Below, one piece after another: positions 48,153 through 58,718 of a stretch of DNA of 64,000 nucleotides (position 1 is the first letter of the stretch; the number at the start of each line of letters is the position of its first letter). The notes under the pieces were generated by a model that was not told where the DNA came from, did no database searches, and worked only from the letters and a program-made list of their open reading frames with translations. The position numbers and the translations under genes are program-made. The DNA is from Brumicola pallidula DSM 14239 = ACAM 615 (GTDB lineage Bacteria > Pseudomonadota > Gammaproteobacteria > Enterobacterales > Alteromonadaceae): contig NZ_AUAV01000005.1 in assembly GCF_000428905.1 (NCBI RefSeq), positions 1-64,000 on the forward strand, given 5' to 3'.

Positions 48153-48404
48153 TTTATTGAGTGCATTACTAGCCTCGATATAGGTGAGCCATGCCTTATA
48201 TAAATAGATGTTAATACATTTGAACTTTTACGCGGTTTATACAGAACAAGTGCTGATCATGTTTATTTGTGACGTGTATTTATTATGTGCTTATACTATT
48301 AATAACGTTAACTTATTCGTAATGGTTTTTCTGCATACGAGATTATACAGCCTAGTCTAGCAAATAAATCTATGCTTTTTTAAAAATAGCGATAGGAGTC
48401 GCAT
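48153..48404. other. Intergenic region between yebG and the HAD gene
   Basis: AT-rich and without coding sense. It should hold the promoter of the HAD gene, reading right; none is clear. A strong Shine-Dalgarno AGGAG is at 48394-48398. Confidence 0.5.
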
Positions 48405-48977
48405 ATCAAATTTCAGTTTACTCAGGTTAAAGGCATTATTTTTGATTTGGACGATACTCTAGTGCAAACAAGCTTGGATTTTGCTGCAATTAAGCGTGAT
48501 ATAGGCTGTCCTATAAAAGACGATATTCTTACTTTTATTAGCAATTTGTCTTGTTCTAAACAACAAAGCGAAGCAAATAGAGTTGTTCTTGACCATGAGT
48601 TACATGACGCACAGACCTCAGTTTGGTTACCTGGCGCTGAGGCTTTTGTTGAGGTCGCAAGATTACATGCTTTGCCTCTGGCAATTGTGACTCGTAATTG
48701 CAGACAAGCAACTGAGCTCAAACTGAATAGGAATAATATCGGCATCGACATTGTGTTTACTCGCGAAGACGCTCCCGCTAAACCAGACCCGACGGCGTTA
48801 CTTAGCATTGCTGATCGTTGGCAAATAGAAACCCATGAAATTGCTTATTTGGGTGATTACATCTATGACATTCAAGCCGCTCATAATGCAGATATGCAGG
48901 CTTGGTTATACAAATACCAAGCAGGTATTAGTGACTACAAAACGTGTTTGTCCTATATCGAAAAACCTAAGGCCTAA
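48405..48977 (+). CDS. HAD-family hydrolase with no canonical start codon
   Basis: 190 codons from ATC 48405. HAD motifs: I GIIFDLDDTLV, II AIVTRN, Lys in APAKPDP, IV LGDYIYD, all intact, phosphoglycolate-phosphatase-like. The frame has no ATG, GTG or TTG between its upstream stop (TAG 48393) and motif I; the only TTG lies inside motif I and would remove the catalytic Asp. AGGAG at 48394-48398 sits six bases before ATC, which would give (M)KFQFTQVKGIIFDLDDTL. So ATC initiation, or an ATG mutated or misread to ATC, is likely. Confidence 0.75.
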   Translation: MKFQFTQVKGIIFDLDDTLVQTSLDFAAIKRDIGCPIKDDILTFISNLSCSKQQSEANRVVLDHELHDAQTSVWLPGAEAFVEVARLHALPLAIVTRNCRQATELKLNRNNIGIDIVFTREDAPAKPDPTALLSIADRWQIETHEIAYLGDYIYDIQAAHNADMQAWLYKYQAGISDYKTCLSYIEKPKA

Positions 48978-49097
48978 CGTTTCAGGTTCCTGAGAGCTGC
49001 TTTCAGATATACTCTTCTTTTGATCAGTTGTTTATAGCGTGCTAAGTTAGCAATATGTATTAAGGAACAAGCGCTTATTTAGTACAGGAAAGGCCGT

Positions 49098-50825
49098 ATG
49101 CTTAATGAACAAATTAATTCCTCAAATGGGTATAGCTACTTAATTCTTGGCTTTATTATATGTTGCCTTATTCTTTTGTTATTGGTTATTATTTTCTACC
49201 TTTTCTATAAAAAGCTGTTTTCAAAATACCAACACCTAGTCCTAGAATTCAACACGCTTAACATTCGAAAGAAAGAAATATTGGAGACGCTTAATTTTCA
49301 GCAAATTAGCGTGACTAATATTGGTGCAACTATTCAGTCGGTCATTACAGAAGAGTTTGAACAACAAAACAGCGCACTGTTTTACGCGAACGAAGACAGT
49401 GAACGAAGAGGATCTAAGAAACACAACTGGCGCAAAGTATCAGAATTAGCTGAGCGACTCGCCTACTTTACGTTACGAAATCAGAAAAGAGACGGCATTG
49501 ATAGTGCGGTTAGTACTAAATTGGTATTTGCAGACAACGAAATGATGCTGAATGCGATCCTTGCTGCGAAAGGTCAGCAGTTGGACCTTTTACAACAGGG
49601 CCATAGTATGCTCAATATACCCAAAGGCACGCTCGATAAAATAGTCAGAGGTTTGATACTACACGCCTCAAAAGCGGCATATCCAAACACCACATTGAGC
49701 CTCCGTTGTGATGCGTGTGTTACTAGTTTCAATTTTAGCGTGACGGCTTGGGGCGAGGGAATAAGTAGCCAAGAAATTCATAATATTCATTTGTCTGTGC
49801 GCACTAATCCGCGTTTCCATAATGCTAAACGAGCTGAAGATAATGAAGGCGACTTAAATTTAGCCAGTATTTACCGACTCGTTACCCAGCTTGGCGGTTC
49901 AGTAAAACTGGTCAGTGCGCTCAATTATACAACTGTGATTTATATCTCTTTACCAGCAACATCCAGTGCTATAGCATCAGATGAACGAGAGTTTGCAGTG
50001 GTTCAAGAGTCTCATCAAATAGCCGGTCTAGAGCCTGTCGAGCGTGGCAAGCCAAAAGTGCTGATTATCGATCAAAATGACACCAGTCAGATGGTAATGC
50101 ACCGAGCATTACAATCAAACTATCACTGTTTTGCCTGCATAACACCTTTGGAGTCGATGCAACTAATACACAACTTGCAGCCGTCAGTTATTTTACTGGA
50201 TCAAATTTTACCTGATATGGACTCGTTAGAACTGATTAAACTCATTCGAAAAAATCCAAAATCCGAAAATATACCCATAGTCATTAGTTGCGGTATTGCG
50301 GCTCAAAGCTTCAGATTGTCGGCCCTGAGGCTTGGCGCTAGTTGTGTTATAGAAAAACCATTAAGGCCAACGGAATTGCAATTAACGGTTGCTGGTTTAA
50401 TCGAGCAGCAGCAGCGAGTTGCAGAAAAAGTAGGAGAAAAGCTATCTGAATATCATCGTCAGCAACTTGATGTACCTCAAGCAGCTGCTTTTGATAACGA
50501 CAAAGATAGAAGTTTCATTATTCGTTTCAATGAAATGATGGCCGACAATTTTGCTAATGATCAGTTTACGCGTGAAATTGCGGCCCACCATATGAATGTA
50601 TGTTTACGGACTTTGAATAGAAGGTTAAGTGAATATTACTCACATAACTTTAAAGAGCATTTAAAAAAATATCGATTAGAGAAAGCGAAAAATCTACTAA
50701 ATAAAGGCTATACAATCAATGAAGCTTCGTTTGAGGTGGGTTTTAGTTCAGCCTCTTACTTTAGTACTTGTTTTAAAGCAGAATATGGTTTTGCGCCATC
50801 AAGACTGGTGGCGCAATTTGCATAA
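49098..50825 (+). CDS. Membrane-anchored degenerate kinase-REC-AraC fusion regulator
   Basis: 575 residues. One membrane segment (about 14-38), helical linker, a histidine-kinase ATPase-like domain (about 165-290) with eroded boxes (LILHASKAA for the N-box, AWGEGIS for DNGxGI), a receiver domain (about 315-435; Asp in ILLDQILPDMD at about 367 and IIDQND acidic pair), then an AraC-type double HTH (about 470-575, NEASFEVGFSSASYFSTCFK). No His-phosphoacceptor seen. A membrane-tethered one-polypeptide regulator. Next gene is convergent; targets unknown. Confidence 0.82.
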   Translation: MLNEQINSSNGYSYLILGFIICCLILLLLVIIFYLFYKKLFSKYQHLVLEFNTLNIRKKEILETLNFQQISVTNIGATIQSVITEEFEQQNSALFYANEDSERRGSKKHNWRKVSELAERLAYFTLRNQKRDGIDSAVSTKLVFADNEMMLNAILAAKGQQLDLLQQGHSMLNIPKGTLDKIVRGLILHASKAAYPNTTLSLRCDACVTSFNFSVTAWGEGISSQEIHNIHLSVRTNPRFHNAKRAEDNEGDLNLASIYRLVTQLGGSVKLVSALNYTTVIYISLPATSSAIASDEREFAVVQESHQIAGLEPVERGKPKVLIIDQNDTSQMVMHRALQSNYHCFACITPLESMQLIHNLQPSVILLDQILPDMDSLELIKLIRKNPKSENIPIVISCGIAAQSFRLSALRLGASCVIEKPLRPTELQLTVAGLIEQQQRVAEKVGEKLSEYHRQQLDVPQAAAFDNDKDRSFIIRFNEMMADNFANDQFTREIAAHHMNVCLRTLNRRLSEYYSHNFKEHLKKYRLEKAKNLLNKGYTINEASFEVGFSSASYFSTCFKAEYGFAPSRLVAQFA

Positions 50826-50838
50826 GTGACGGTTTACA

Positions 50839-53070
50839 TTAATGAACACCGCCGCCTAATATTTGCACTTGGGCAATATCAGTATCGCCTTTCAATAGTT
50901 TAAGAATGGCATCTTGGATTAGCGTTCTCATGCCATCCTTTGCTGCTTGTGCTTTCATTTCCGGAACTGACGCTTCTTTGTAAACCATCCCTCTTAGTTC
51001 ATTCGACATGCCAAGTAATTCGTGAACCCCCGTTCTGCCTTTATAACCCGTGCCGCCACAAGTATCACAACCTGCTCCACGAGTGAGCTCGATGTCAGCA
51101 TCAAAATCTATTTCTAATTCATCTAAATAGCTTTCACCATATTGGCGTCGAATAAATGCTTTGTCATCATCACTGGCGGTATACGTTTCTTTACAATCAG
51201 GGCATATTGTTCTAATTAAACGCTGCGCTAATATACCGACACAAGCGTCAGCAAAATTAACTGGATCCAAGCCTAAATCGAGTAAACGCGTAATAGTTTC
51301 AGGTGCGGAGTTAGTATGCAGAGTTGATAATACTAAGTGACCCGTTAATGACGCTTCAATACCAGCATGCGCAGTCTCTTTATCTCGCATCTCACCAATC
51401 AGTATTATGTCTGGGTCGGCACGCAAGAATGCTCTCAACGCATTTGCAAAGGTAAAGCCAATTTTGGGTGCTACTTGCACTTGCTGTAATCCAGGCTGAG
51501 TAATTTCCACTGGATCTTCAGCAGTCCAAATCTTTTTATCAGGTGTATTCAGATAACCCAACACAGCGTGCAACGTGGTGGTTTTTCCAGAGCCTGTGGG
51601 TCCCACCACAAGAAGGATGCCGTGTGGATTTTTAATCATGACTTCTAACATGTCCATATTGCGCGGCGACAAATTCATCTTGCCAATAGGCATTGCACCG
51701 CCTGTCGCCAATATACGCATAACGACACCTTCACCAGCAATGGTGGGGATTGTGGCAACACGCACCTCGACAGGCTGACCAGACATCTTAAAGGTTAACT
51801 TACCATCTTGTGGCACGCGCTTTTCTGCGATATTCATACTCGCCATGATTTTTATCCGCGCAATTACCGCGTTATGGTGAGAAGCAGGAACTTGATTGAT
51901 ATCACGTATGACACCATCAACACGCATTCTTACGCGAGTAGGTGCACCTTTCTCAGGATCAACATGAATATCAGACGCGTTCAATCTTTTGGCATCATGT
52001 AATACACGACTAACCAATCGAACAACGGCGGGGGCGTCATCAGCAAGATCATCTCCCAGATCTTCAATTTCTTCACCGCTTGTACCAATTTCATCCAGAA
52101 TTTCGTCTAGTTCACCGGGTCCAGACCCGCCTATATTAGCGCCTAGGTACTGCAAAATATGAGTTGGAAGGCCAACCGCAATTTCATAACTATCAATGCC
52201 TAACGCGCTTTCTATTTCCATTAAAAGCGTGGCGTTATTAGGCTCAGCCATCAACACAATAGGACTGTCATTAGCATCCGATACAACGGCTACATGGTTG
52301 CGCTTCAAATAAGATAGATTGAGTCTGCTATCGCTCTGATACAAATGATACTTATCAGGCATATACCCGATAAAAGGGACTTGATAATGCACCGATATAG
52401 CGTTGCCAATCTCATCTTCAGCGATGCGCTGTTCTGATATAAGGCGTTGAATAACTTGTTTAGTGGTGGCTTGATTCTCTGATAGTTCGTCGATAATTTT
52501 TTGCGACGTGAGTCCTCTATGTATTAAATATTCGAATTGATGTTTAGTGCCACCTAATTCGTATCGGAATTTATCACCGAGTATTTGTGCAACCTTAACC
52601 GCAATTTCCACGTCTTTATCGTTGAATGGTGAATCATTTTTGTTAATAATTTGCATGACACCCATCAATACATCGGCATTAATAACGGGGACACACAATA
52701 TATTACGGGTTTTGAAAGTACCTGATTTGTCGAATTGTCCTGCAAACCTAAGTCTTGGATGCACTGAAGCCAGCTGCTCAGCGTTATAAGGATCGTCTAT
52801 CACCAGTGGGCGTTGCGCCAATGCGACATAACCGGCAATGGAGAGTGGGCTTATCGGTACTTTAATTTGTTTGGTTTCTTTTCCGGTTTTAAATCGAGCT
52901 ACCAGATCTTGATGTTGCCGTCTGCGTTGAAACAAACTCATCCGTTGCGCGCCAAAAATCTGCAATATAATAGGCTCAACTTGTGCGTAAGCAGCCATCA
53001 GTGTTGGATGCGCGTCCAACTGAGCTTGCAGGTTATCTATGGCTGGTTGATGCGCCGTACTTTCAATCAT
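50839..53070 (-). CDS. GAF-domain PilB/GspE-family secretion ATPase
   Basis: 743 residues. N-terminal GAF domain (about 25-175, NILCVPVINADVLMGVMQII), an MshEN-like helical segment (about 190-250), then the PilB/GspE ATPase with Walker A GPTGSGKTT at about 490, PDIILIGEMRD, and a zinc knuckle CPDC...CDTC. Unlike mshE it stands alone, away from any pilin or platform gene, on the opposite strand. It could serve another type IV pilus or secretion system encoded elsewhere, with GAF ligand control. A clear TATAAT lies about 27-35 bp upstream of its ATG. Confidence 0.85.
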   Translation of the reverse strand: MIESTAHQPAIDNLQAQLDAHPTLMAAYAQVEPIILQIFGAQRMSLFQRRRQHQDLVARFKTGKETKQIKVPISPLSIAGYVALAQRPLVIDDPYNAEQLASVHPRLRFAGQFDKSGTFKTRNILCVPVINADVLMGVMQIINKNDSPFNDKDVEIAVKVAQILGDKFRYELGGTKHQFEYLIHRGLTSQKIIDELSENQATTKQVIQRLISEQRIAEDEIGNAISVHYQVPFIGYMPDKYHLYQSDSRLNLSYLKRNHVAVVSDANDSPIVLMAEPNNATLLMEIESALGIDSYEIAVGLPTHILQYLGANIGGSGPGELDEILDEIGTSGEEIEDLGDDLADDAPAVVRLVSRVLHDAKRLNASDIHVDPEKGAPTRVRMRVDGVIRDINQVPASHHNAVIARIKIMASMNIAEKRVPQDGKLTFKMSGQPVEVRVATIPTIAGEGVVMRILATGGAMPIGKMNLSPRNMDMLEVMIKNPHGILLVVGPTGSGKTTTLHAVLGYLNTPDKKIWTAEDPVEITQPGLQQVQVAPKIGFTFANALRAFLRADPDIILIGEMRDKETAHAGIEASLTGHLVLSTLHTNSAPETITRLLDLGLDPVNFADACVGILAQRLIRTICPDCKETYTASDDDKAFIRRQYGESYLDELEIDFDADIELTRGAGCDTCGGTGYKGRTGVHELLGMSNELRGMVYKEASVPEMKAQAAKDGMRTLIQDAILKLLKGDTDIAQVQILGGGVH

Positions 53071-53344
53071 ATAAAATCTTTTTTCCTCGATATGCGATTA
53101 TAATAGAGTGATACCGCCTGTAGACCCAGACTAAATTTGAATACATACGTATAGCTAAGCTATCGGCAACGTTGCAAAAAATCGTGATTTTTTCTTAATT
53201 TGCAGCAAATTAGCTGCACTTTTGAGCAATTAACTCTTACTATAATTAATATAATGTATGAATTGTAGACGACTAGTCGGACAGTTTACTTATGTCAGGT
53301 CAGGAGGCGGGATTCCGGCATACATGATGTTAAATCACTGTGCC
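53071..53344. other. Intergenic region between two minus-strand genes
   Basis: No gene. It contains an AT-rich hairpin AAAAAATC-GT-GATTTTTT and a GCAGC-AAATTA-GCTGC hairpin (both about 53176-53220), one of which may end transcription of the U32 gene, plus the ATPase promoter region. Confidence 0.5.
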
Positions 53345-55633
53345 CTATAAGCCATTGTGATATTGCACATTGGTTGATTGTGGCACCAGCGTGTTTAAGT
53401 TCGCTTCTACTGTTGTGTTGCCGTTAAGCAGCTGTTCGAACTGAGCAATCAGCTGCTCCTTGTCGGGAGACATTTTGTCACCGGCGCCTATATTGGTTAA
53501 ATCAATCATAAAACTATCAAACAGGTAGCCTAAATCGTTAATAATTTCCATATTCATAAACTGATCTTGATTATAGATACTCGGATAACCTGCTTTTTGT
53601 TTATCGATGGAAAATGAGTCGCCTTTAAGGTTAGTTATGCTAGTCGATTTGTCACAAGACAGCATACAACCATTATCAATACGCGGCTTTTCACACCCCA
53701 CACTTTGTTGGAAAAAACATTGGCGGCTGGTCATCAATAAAATGGGATGATAAATGCTATACATCATTTTGAAATTTTTAGGGCGTGCGATGGTTTGAAT
53801 TTGTTGTCTGTTAATTTCGTTAGAAATGAACGCACCACTGCAATTAAAGGTTTCTTGCATAGCTAATAATGCATAGGAGTTTGTTGTATTTAAAAATGGG
53901 CCGGCAATCCACTCGATACCGAGTTCAAAAGCGCGGTATGCAATGCCGGTATTATTAGTCACAATGAGCTCGGGTTTTACTTGCTCTAAAATAGTAAGGG
54001 CGACATCGTAGTCTTTGCCAATTAAGACCGGTGGAAACCATGGAATTAAACGCGGATTCTTTTGCAAAAAATCAATATATTCGGTGCAGCCGCGTTTATA
54101 CGCATCAGGTAATTTAAAATAAATGTCAGCGTCGGTACTATCGGCTAAATGCACGTCGCTTTTATCACAAATCAATAAAGACAGTTTAGGCGACGTATCG
54201 ATGTCTGCTTTTGGGTTTTTCTCAAGCCTTGGTAGAGTTACTTCTGGTAGCACTTCTTTGCTGTCATTTAATATAAGGGCTAATTCGTTTTTAAGTGCCG
54301 TAAGTGAACTAAACACTAAACTCAGGTTTGGCTTAACGGCGCCTGCATCAATTGTCGTTAGCTTGTAACTTGCGTTGTTAAAACTTTTGAAACGCTTATT
54401 CAGCGTGACCATGTCGATGTTAGGCTCTTTACTATTAATTAAGGGTTGGTTTGACAACACTGTTATAGTTCTTGTCTTACTTGGTGAACCAGGCAATAAC
54501 CCATCTTCTTCAATCGTCGCTGTTATACTTAATGGGCTTCCAACTTCGCCACTAAAATGCAAATTCAAGGATGCTTTTTCGACGCTCAAATGTTTTATCT
54601 TGTCAAAAACGGTTGCGTTAATTTCATCTTTTTCATGTTGCAGTTCTTGTTTTGCATCGTAAATTTGTACAACCGAAATCGCATTTTTAGCCGCAATTAT
54701 GTGATTGCTTGAGTTATCTCGAGGGTTTTCAATAAACATCGATTGATTTAAGTCGCCGCGCAAGAAAGCATTGGTCAAATCCCGGTTAAATACTTTATAC
54801 AGTCGTTCACCATCTTGGGTTAACTCGCCGGTCTGCAAATAACCATCGATTTGTTTACGGAAACTATCCACCACCGTATGTACATAACTTGCGCCCTTTA
54901 TTCGCCCTTCAATCTTAAATGAATGAACACCTGCATCAATTAATGCGGGTAGGTCAAAAAAGGCTGAATTGTCTTTAATGTTTAGTGGAAAATTATTGCC
55001 AGTTGCTGTGGTTTCATATTCTTCTCGACATGCTTGACTGCAACGCCCACGATTTCCTGAATTGCCTACACTTGCTGAACTTGAATAACATAGACCCGAG
55101 AATGCGACGCACAGAGAACCGTGAACAAACACCTCAGTTAATATATCGTGCTGCGACCCTGACGCCGCCATTTCAGTTATTTCACGCAAGTTTAATTCTC
55201 TGGATAAATTAACCCGAGTTGCGCCTAATTTTTTTAGAAAAGGAATTTGACCGATATTGTGTGTGGTCATTTGTGTTGAGGCATGAATATTAAGCGTTGG
55301 AAAATATTTTCTAATGAGATAAAACATGCCAATATCTTGGACAATTACAGCATCTAAAGTGGTGTTAGCCAATTTACTTAGCAACTTAGCCATTGTTTTG
55401 AATTCGCGCTCCAAAATAACAATATTTAAGGTCAAAAATATTTCACAGTCATACTGATGAGCTAAACGAATAACACCCACGAGCTCATCAAATGAGATAT
55501 TTGATGCACGGTTGCGTGCATTAAAGCTATCTAAACCACAATAGACCGCATCAGCACCTGCTATAATGGCCGCTTTAATTGCTTCAATATCGCCACCCGG
55601 TGCTAACAACTCAATGTTTGAACTCATCTTCAT
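53345..55633 (-). CDS. rlhA: Peptidase U32-family protein, probable RlhA (23S rRNA C2501 hydroxylation)
   Basis: 762 residues, longer than E. coli RlhA (about 650). U32 core opening IELLAPGGDIEAIKAAIIAG, HASTQMTTHN, and the Cys cluster CYSSSASVGNSGNRGRCSQA, CREE. A DUF3656-like domain (about 350-470) and a second Cys-rich segment near the C-terminus (RQCFFQQSVGC...GCMLSCDK), suggesting Fe-S binding. RlhA makes 5-hydroxycytidine in 23S rRNA; the related TrhP modifies tRNA. The paralogue choice rests on the DUF3656-like part and is moderate. Confidence 0.7.
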   Translation of the reverse strand: MKMSSNIELLAPGGDIEAIKAAIIAGADAVYCGLDSFNARNRASNISFDELVGVIRLAHQYDCEIFLTLNIVILEREFKTMAKLLSKLANTTLDAVIVQDIGMFYLIRKYFPTLNIHASTQMTTHNIGQIPFLKKLGATRVNLSRELNLREITEMAASGSQHDILTEVFVHGSLCVAFSGLCYSSSASVGNSGNRGRCSQACREEYETTATGNNFPLNIKDNSAFFDLPALIDAGVHSFKIEGRIKGASYVHTVVDSFRKQIDGYLQTGELTQDGERLYKVFNRDLTNAFLRGDLNQSMFIENPRDNSSNHIIAAKNAISVVQIYDAKQELQHEKDEINATVFDKIKHLSVEKASLNLHFSGEVGSPLSITATIEEDGLLPGSPSKTRTITVLSNQPLINSKEPNIDMVTLNKRFKSFNNASYKLTTIDAGAVKPNLSLVFSSLTALKNELALILNDSKEVLPEVTLPRLEKNPKADIDTSPKLSLLICDKSDVHLADSTDADIYFKLPDAYKRGCTEYIDFLQKNPRLIPWFPPVLIGKDYDVALTILEQVKPELIVTNNTGIAYRAFELGIEWIAGPFLNTTNSYALLAMQETFNCSGAFISNEINRQQIQTIARPKNFKMMYSIYHPILLMTSRQCFFQQSVGCEKPRIDNGCMLSCDKSTSITNLKGDSFSIDKQKAGYPSIYNQDQFMNMEIINDLGYLFDSFMIDLTNIGAGDKMSPDKEQLIAQFEQLLNGNTTVEANLNTLVPQSTNVQYHNGL

Positions 55634-55784
55634 TACTTATAACTACTATTACGCTGAATTAACTTTAATAGGATCTTACCTGTATATTTACCGTCTTTAT
55701 ACCGATAAAGTGTACAGATAATAAGAATCTAGCTTTTAACTCGCTATATGTACAAAAAACCAACCATATAGGGTGACTATTTGA

Positions 55785-56435
55785 ATGACCTTACCAATTC
55801 TGTATTCCCTCAGACACTGTCCGTTCGCAATGCGGGCAAGACTGGCGATCTTTAAGTCGCAACAAGCGGTTGAGTTGCGTGATGTTAAATTGACAAATAA
55901 ACCAGCCGCTATGCTTATAGCCTCTGCAAAGGGAACTGTTCCTATTTTAGTGGTATCGCGCAAACAAGTCATAGATGAAAGCCTAGACGTTATGCTGTGG
56001 AGTCTGGGTAAGAGCGACCCAGCGAATTTATTGCTTGAAAGTGCAGGCAAGCTGCCTGACCTGTTAGCCTTTATAGCGGTGTATGACCGTGAATTTAAGC
56101 CTTGCATAGAGCGCTACAAAGCGGCCAAGCGTTATCATGAACCCAATTTAGTAGAATGCAGACAAGCCTGTGAAGCGTATATTCAAGACTTAGAACAACG
56201 CTTATCCGAACATGATTATATTTTTGGTGAACATGAAAGTATAGCTGACATCGCAATATTCCCATTTATCCGTCAATTTGCCAAAGTTGAGCGCCAATGG
56301 TATGTGCAGTCTTCTTATCTAAACCTTAAACGTTGGCTAAATAGGTATTTGCAAAGTGGCATGTTCAATAAAGTGATGACGCCATACCCGATATGGCAAG
56401 AGGGTAATGAGATAGTTGTATTTTGTGGCGAGTAG
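55785..56435 (+). CDS. Glutathione S-transferase-like protein
   Basis: 216 residues. Thioredoxin-fold N-domain (about 4-75) with SLRHCPFAMRARLAI and a cis-Pro in GTVPIL, then a helical C-domain (IADIAIFPFIRQFA). The CPFA motif suggests a Cys-type, glutaredoxin-2-like or omega-class enzyme. Divergent from the U32 gene. Unrelated to the ribosomal genes downstream. Confidence 0.85.
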   Translation: MTLPILYSLRHCPFAMRARLAIFKSQQAVELRDVKLTNKPAAMLIASAKGTVPILVVSRKQVIDESLDVMLWSLGKSDPANLLLESAGKLPDLLAFIAVYDREFKPCIERYKAAKRYHEPNLVECRQACEAYIQDLEQRLSEHDYIFGEHESIADIAIFPFIRQFAKVERQWYVQSSYLNLKRWLNRYLQSGMFNKVMTPYPIWQEGNEIVVFCGE

Positions 56436-56491
56436 TTATTGCTTAATGTGAGGGTAAAGTTGTTATGTATTACATTATTCACATTAAGTTC

Positions 56492-56519
56492 TTGCCTTCC
56501 TGCTCAATTTCTGTATGAT
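56492..56519 (+). promoter_or_regulatory. Sigma70 promoter of the S10 operon
   Basis: TTGCCT (56492-56497), 16-bp spacer, TATGAT (56514-56519), giving a start near 56526 and a leader of about 290 nt before rpsJ. Confidence 0.7.
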
Positions 56520-56525
56520 TTGCGC

Positions 56526-57128
<603 letters not shown>

Positions 57129-57146
57129 CAAGAGAGGGTAATAACA

Positions 57147-57785
57147 ATGTCGATTGGTCTTATCGGTCGTAAAGTGGGCATGACTCGTATCTTCACAGAA
57201 GATGGCGTATCTATCCCTGTAACTGTTATTGAAGCGACCCCTAACCGTGTTACTCAGTTACGTACTGAGGAAACTGACGGTTATCGTGCACTACAAGTTA
57301 CCGCTGGCACTAAAAAAGCCAACCGCGTCAATAAAGCTTCTGCAGGACATTTTGCAAAAGCTGGCGTGGAAGCAGGCCGCGGCTTGTGGGAATTCCGCCT
57401 AAACGAAAGTGAAGGTGGTGATATTGAAGTAGGCAGTGAAATCACTGTTGAGATCTTCAATGACACGAAGAAAGTCGATGTAGCAGGTACATCTAAAGGT
57501 AAAGGTTTTGCCGGTGTAATTAAGCGTTGGAATTTTAGTCATCAACGCATGACACACGGTAACTCACTATCTCACCGTGCTCCAGGGTCAATTGGTCAGA
57601 ACCAATCACCTGGTAAAGTATTTAAAGGCAAGAAGATGGCAGGTCAGCTTGGTAACAAGCGCATCACCACTCAGTCTTTAGAACTAGTTCGCGTAGATGC
57701 TGAAAACAACCTTTTATTAATTAAAGGTGCCGTACCTGGCGCAACTGGCAGTGACGTCATCGTCTTGCCAGCTGGCAAAGCGTAA
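57147..57785 (+). CDS. rplC: 50S ribosomal protein L3
   Basis: 212 residues, opening [20 protein letters not shown] and the central [28 protein letters not shown] typical of L3. Eighteen bp after rpsJ. Contains the Gln of the [15 protein letters not shown] loop normally methylated by PrmB. Confidence 0.98.
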   Translation: MSIGLIGRKVGMTRIFTEDGVSIPVTVIEATPNRVTQLRTEETDGYRALQVTAGTKKANRVNKASAGHFAKAGVEAGRGLWEFRLNESEGGDIEVGSEITVEIFNDTKKVDVAGTSKGKGFAGVIKRWNFSHQRMTHGNSLSHRAPGSIGQNQSPGKVFKGKKMAGQLGNKRITTQSLELVRVDAENNLLLIKGAVPGATGSDVIVLPAGKA

Positions 57786-57802
57786 CGTCTGGGAGTAATC
57801 TG

Positions 57803-58408
57803 ATGGAATTAACATTGAAAGACGCGAAAGGCGCTCTTGAAGTATCCGACACTACCTTTGGACGTGAATTCAACGAAGCACTTGTACATCAAGTGGTTGT
57901 TGCATTCGGTGCAGGTGCTCGTCAGGGTACTAAAGCGCAGAAAACTCGCGCTGAAGTACGTGGTGGTGGTAAGAAGCCATGGCGTCAAAAAGGAACAGGC
58001 CGAGCGCGTGCTGGTACTATCCGAAGCCCAATTTGGGTTGGTGGTGGTCGTGCATTCGCAGCTAAGCCGCGTGACTTTGAACAAAAAGTCAACAAAAAGA
58101 TGTACCGTGGTGCGATCCAAAGCATCTTGTCTGAATTGGTACGTCAAGAACGCCTAATTGTTGTTGAAAAATTTGGTGTTGAAACACCAAAAACGAAAGA
58201 ACTTTTAGCGAAATTGAATGAATACGGCTTAACTGATGTATTAATTGTTACTCCTGAAGTCGATGAGAACTTGTTCTTGGCTTCACGTAACCTTTACAAA
58301 GTTGATGTTCGTGACGTTCAAGGAATTGACCCAGTAAGTTTAATCGCATTTGATAAAGTGTTGATTACGGCTGAAGCGGTTAAGCAGCTTGAGGAGGCAT
58401 TAGCATGA
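57803..58408 (+). CDS. rplD: 50S ribosomal protein L4
   Basis: 201 residues. [19 protein letters not shown] is the L4 loop that reaches the exit tunnel. In enterobacteria L4 also represses this operon through the S10 leader. Overlaps rplW by 4 bp. Confidence 0.98.
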   Translation: MELTLKDAKGALEVSDTTFGREFNEALVHQVVVAFGAGARQGTKAQKTRAEVRGGGKKPWRQKGTGRARAGTIRSPIWVGGGRAFAAKPRDFEQKVNKKMYRGAIQSILSELVRQERLIVVEKFGVETPKTKELLAKLNEYGLTDVLIVTPEVDENLFLASRNLYKVDVRDVQGIDPVSLIAFDKVLITAEAVKQLEEALA

Positions 58409-58704
58409 ACGAAGAACGTTTATTAAAAGTCCTATTGGCACCTCATGTTTCAGAGAAGGCGACTATGGCTGCTGAAGCAAGCAACACAGTTGTTTTCAAA
58501 GTTCTTAAAGACGCGAGCAAAGCAGAGATAAAAGCTGCAGTTGAAAAATTGTTTGAAGTTGAAGTGAACTCTGTTCGTACCCTAGTATGCAAAGGTAAAA
58601 CTAAGCGTCATGGGCAATCTTTTGGCAAACGCAGTGACTGGAAAAAAGCATATGTTATGCTTAAAGAAGGTCAGGATATCGACTTTGCCGGTGCTACTGA
58701 GTAA
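58405..58704 (+). CDS. rplW: 50S ribosomal protein L23
   Basis: 99 residues, opening [20 protein letters not shown]. Part of the tunnel exit that docks SRP and trigger factor. Coupled to rplD by ATGA. Confidence 0.98.
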   Translation: MNEERLLKVLLAPHVSEKATMAAEASNTVVFKVLKDASKAEIKAAVEKLFEVEVNSVRTLVCKGKTKRHGQSFGKRSDWKKAYVMLKEGQDIDFAGATE

Positions 58705-58718
58705 GAAGGGGATTAGAA

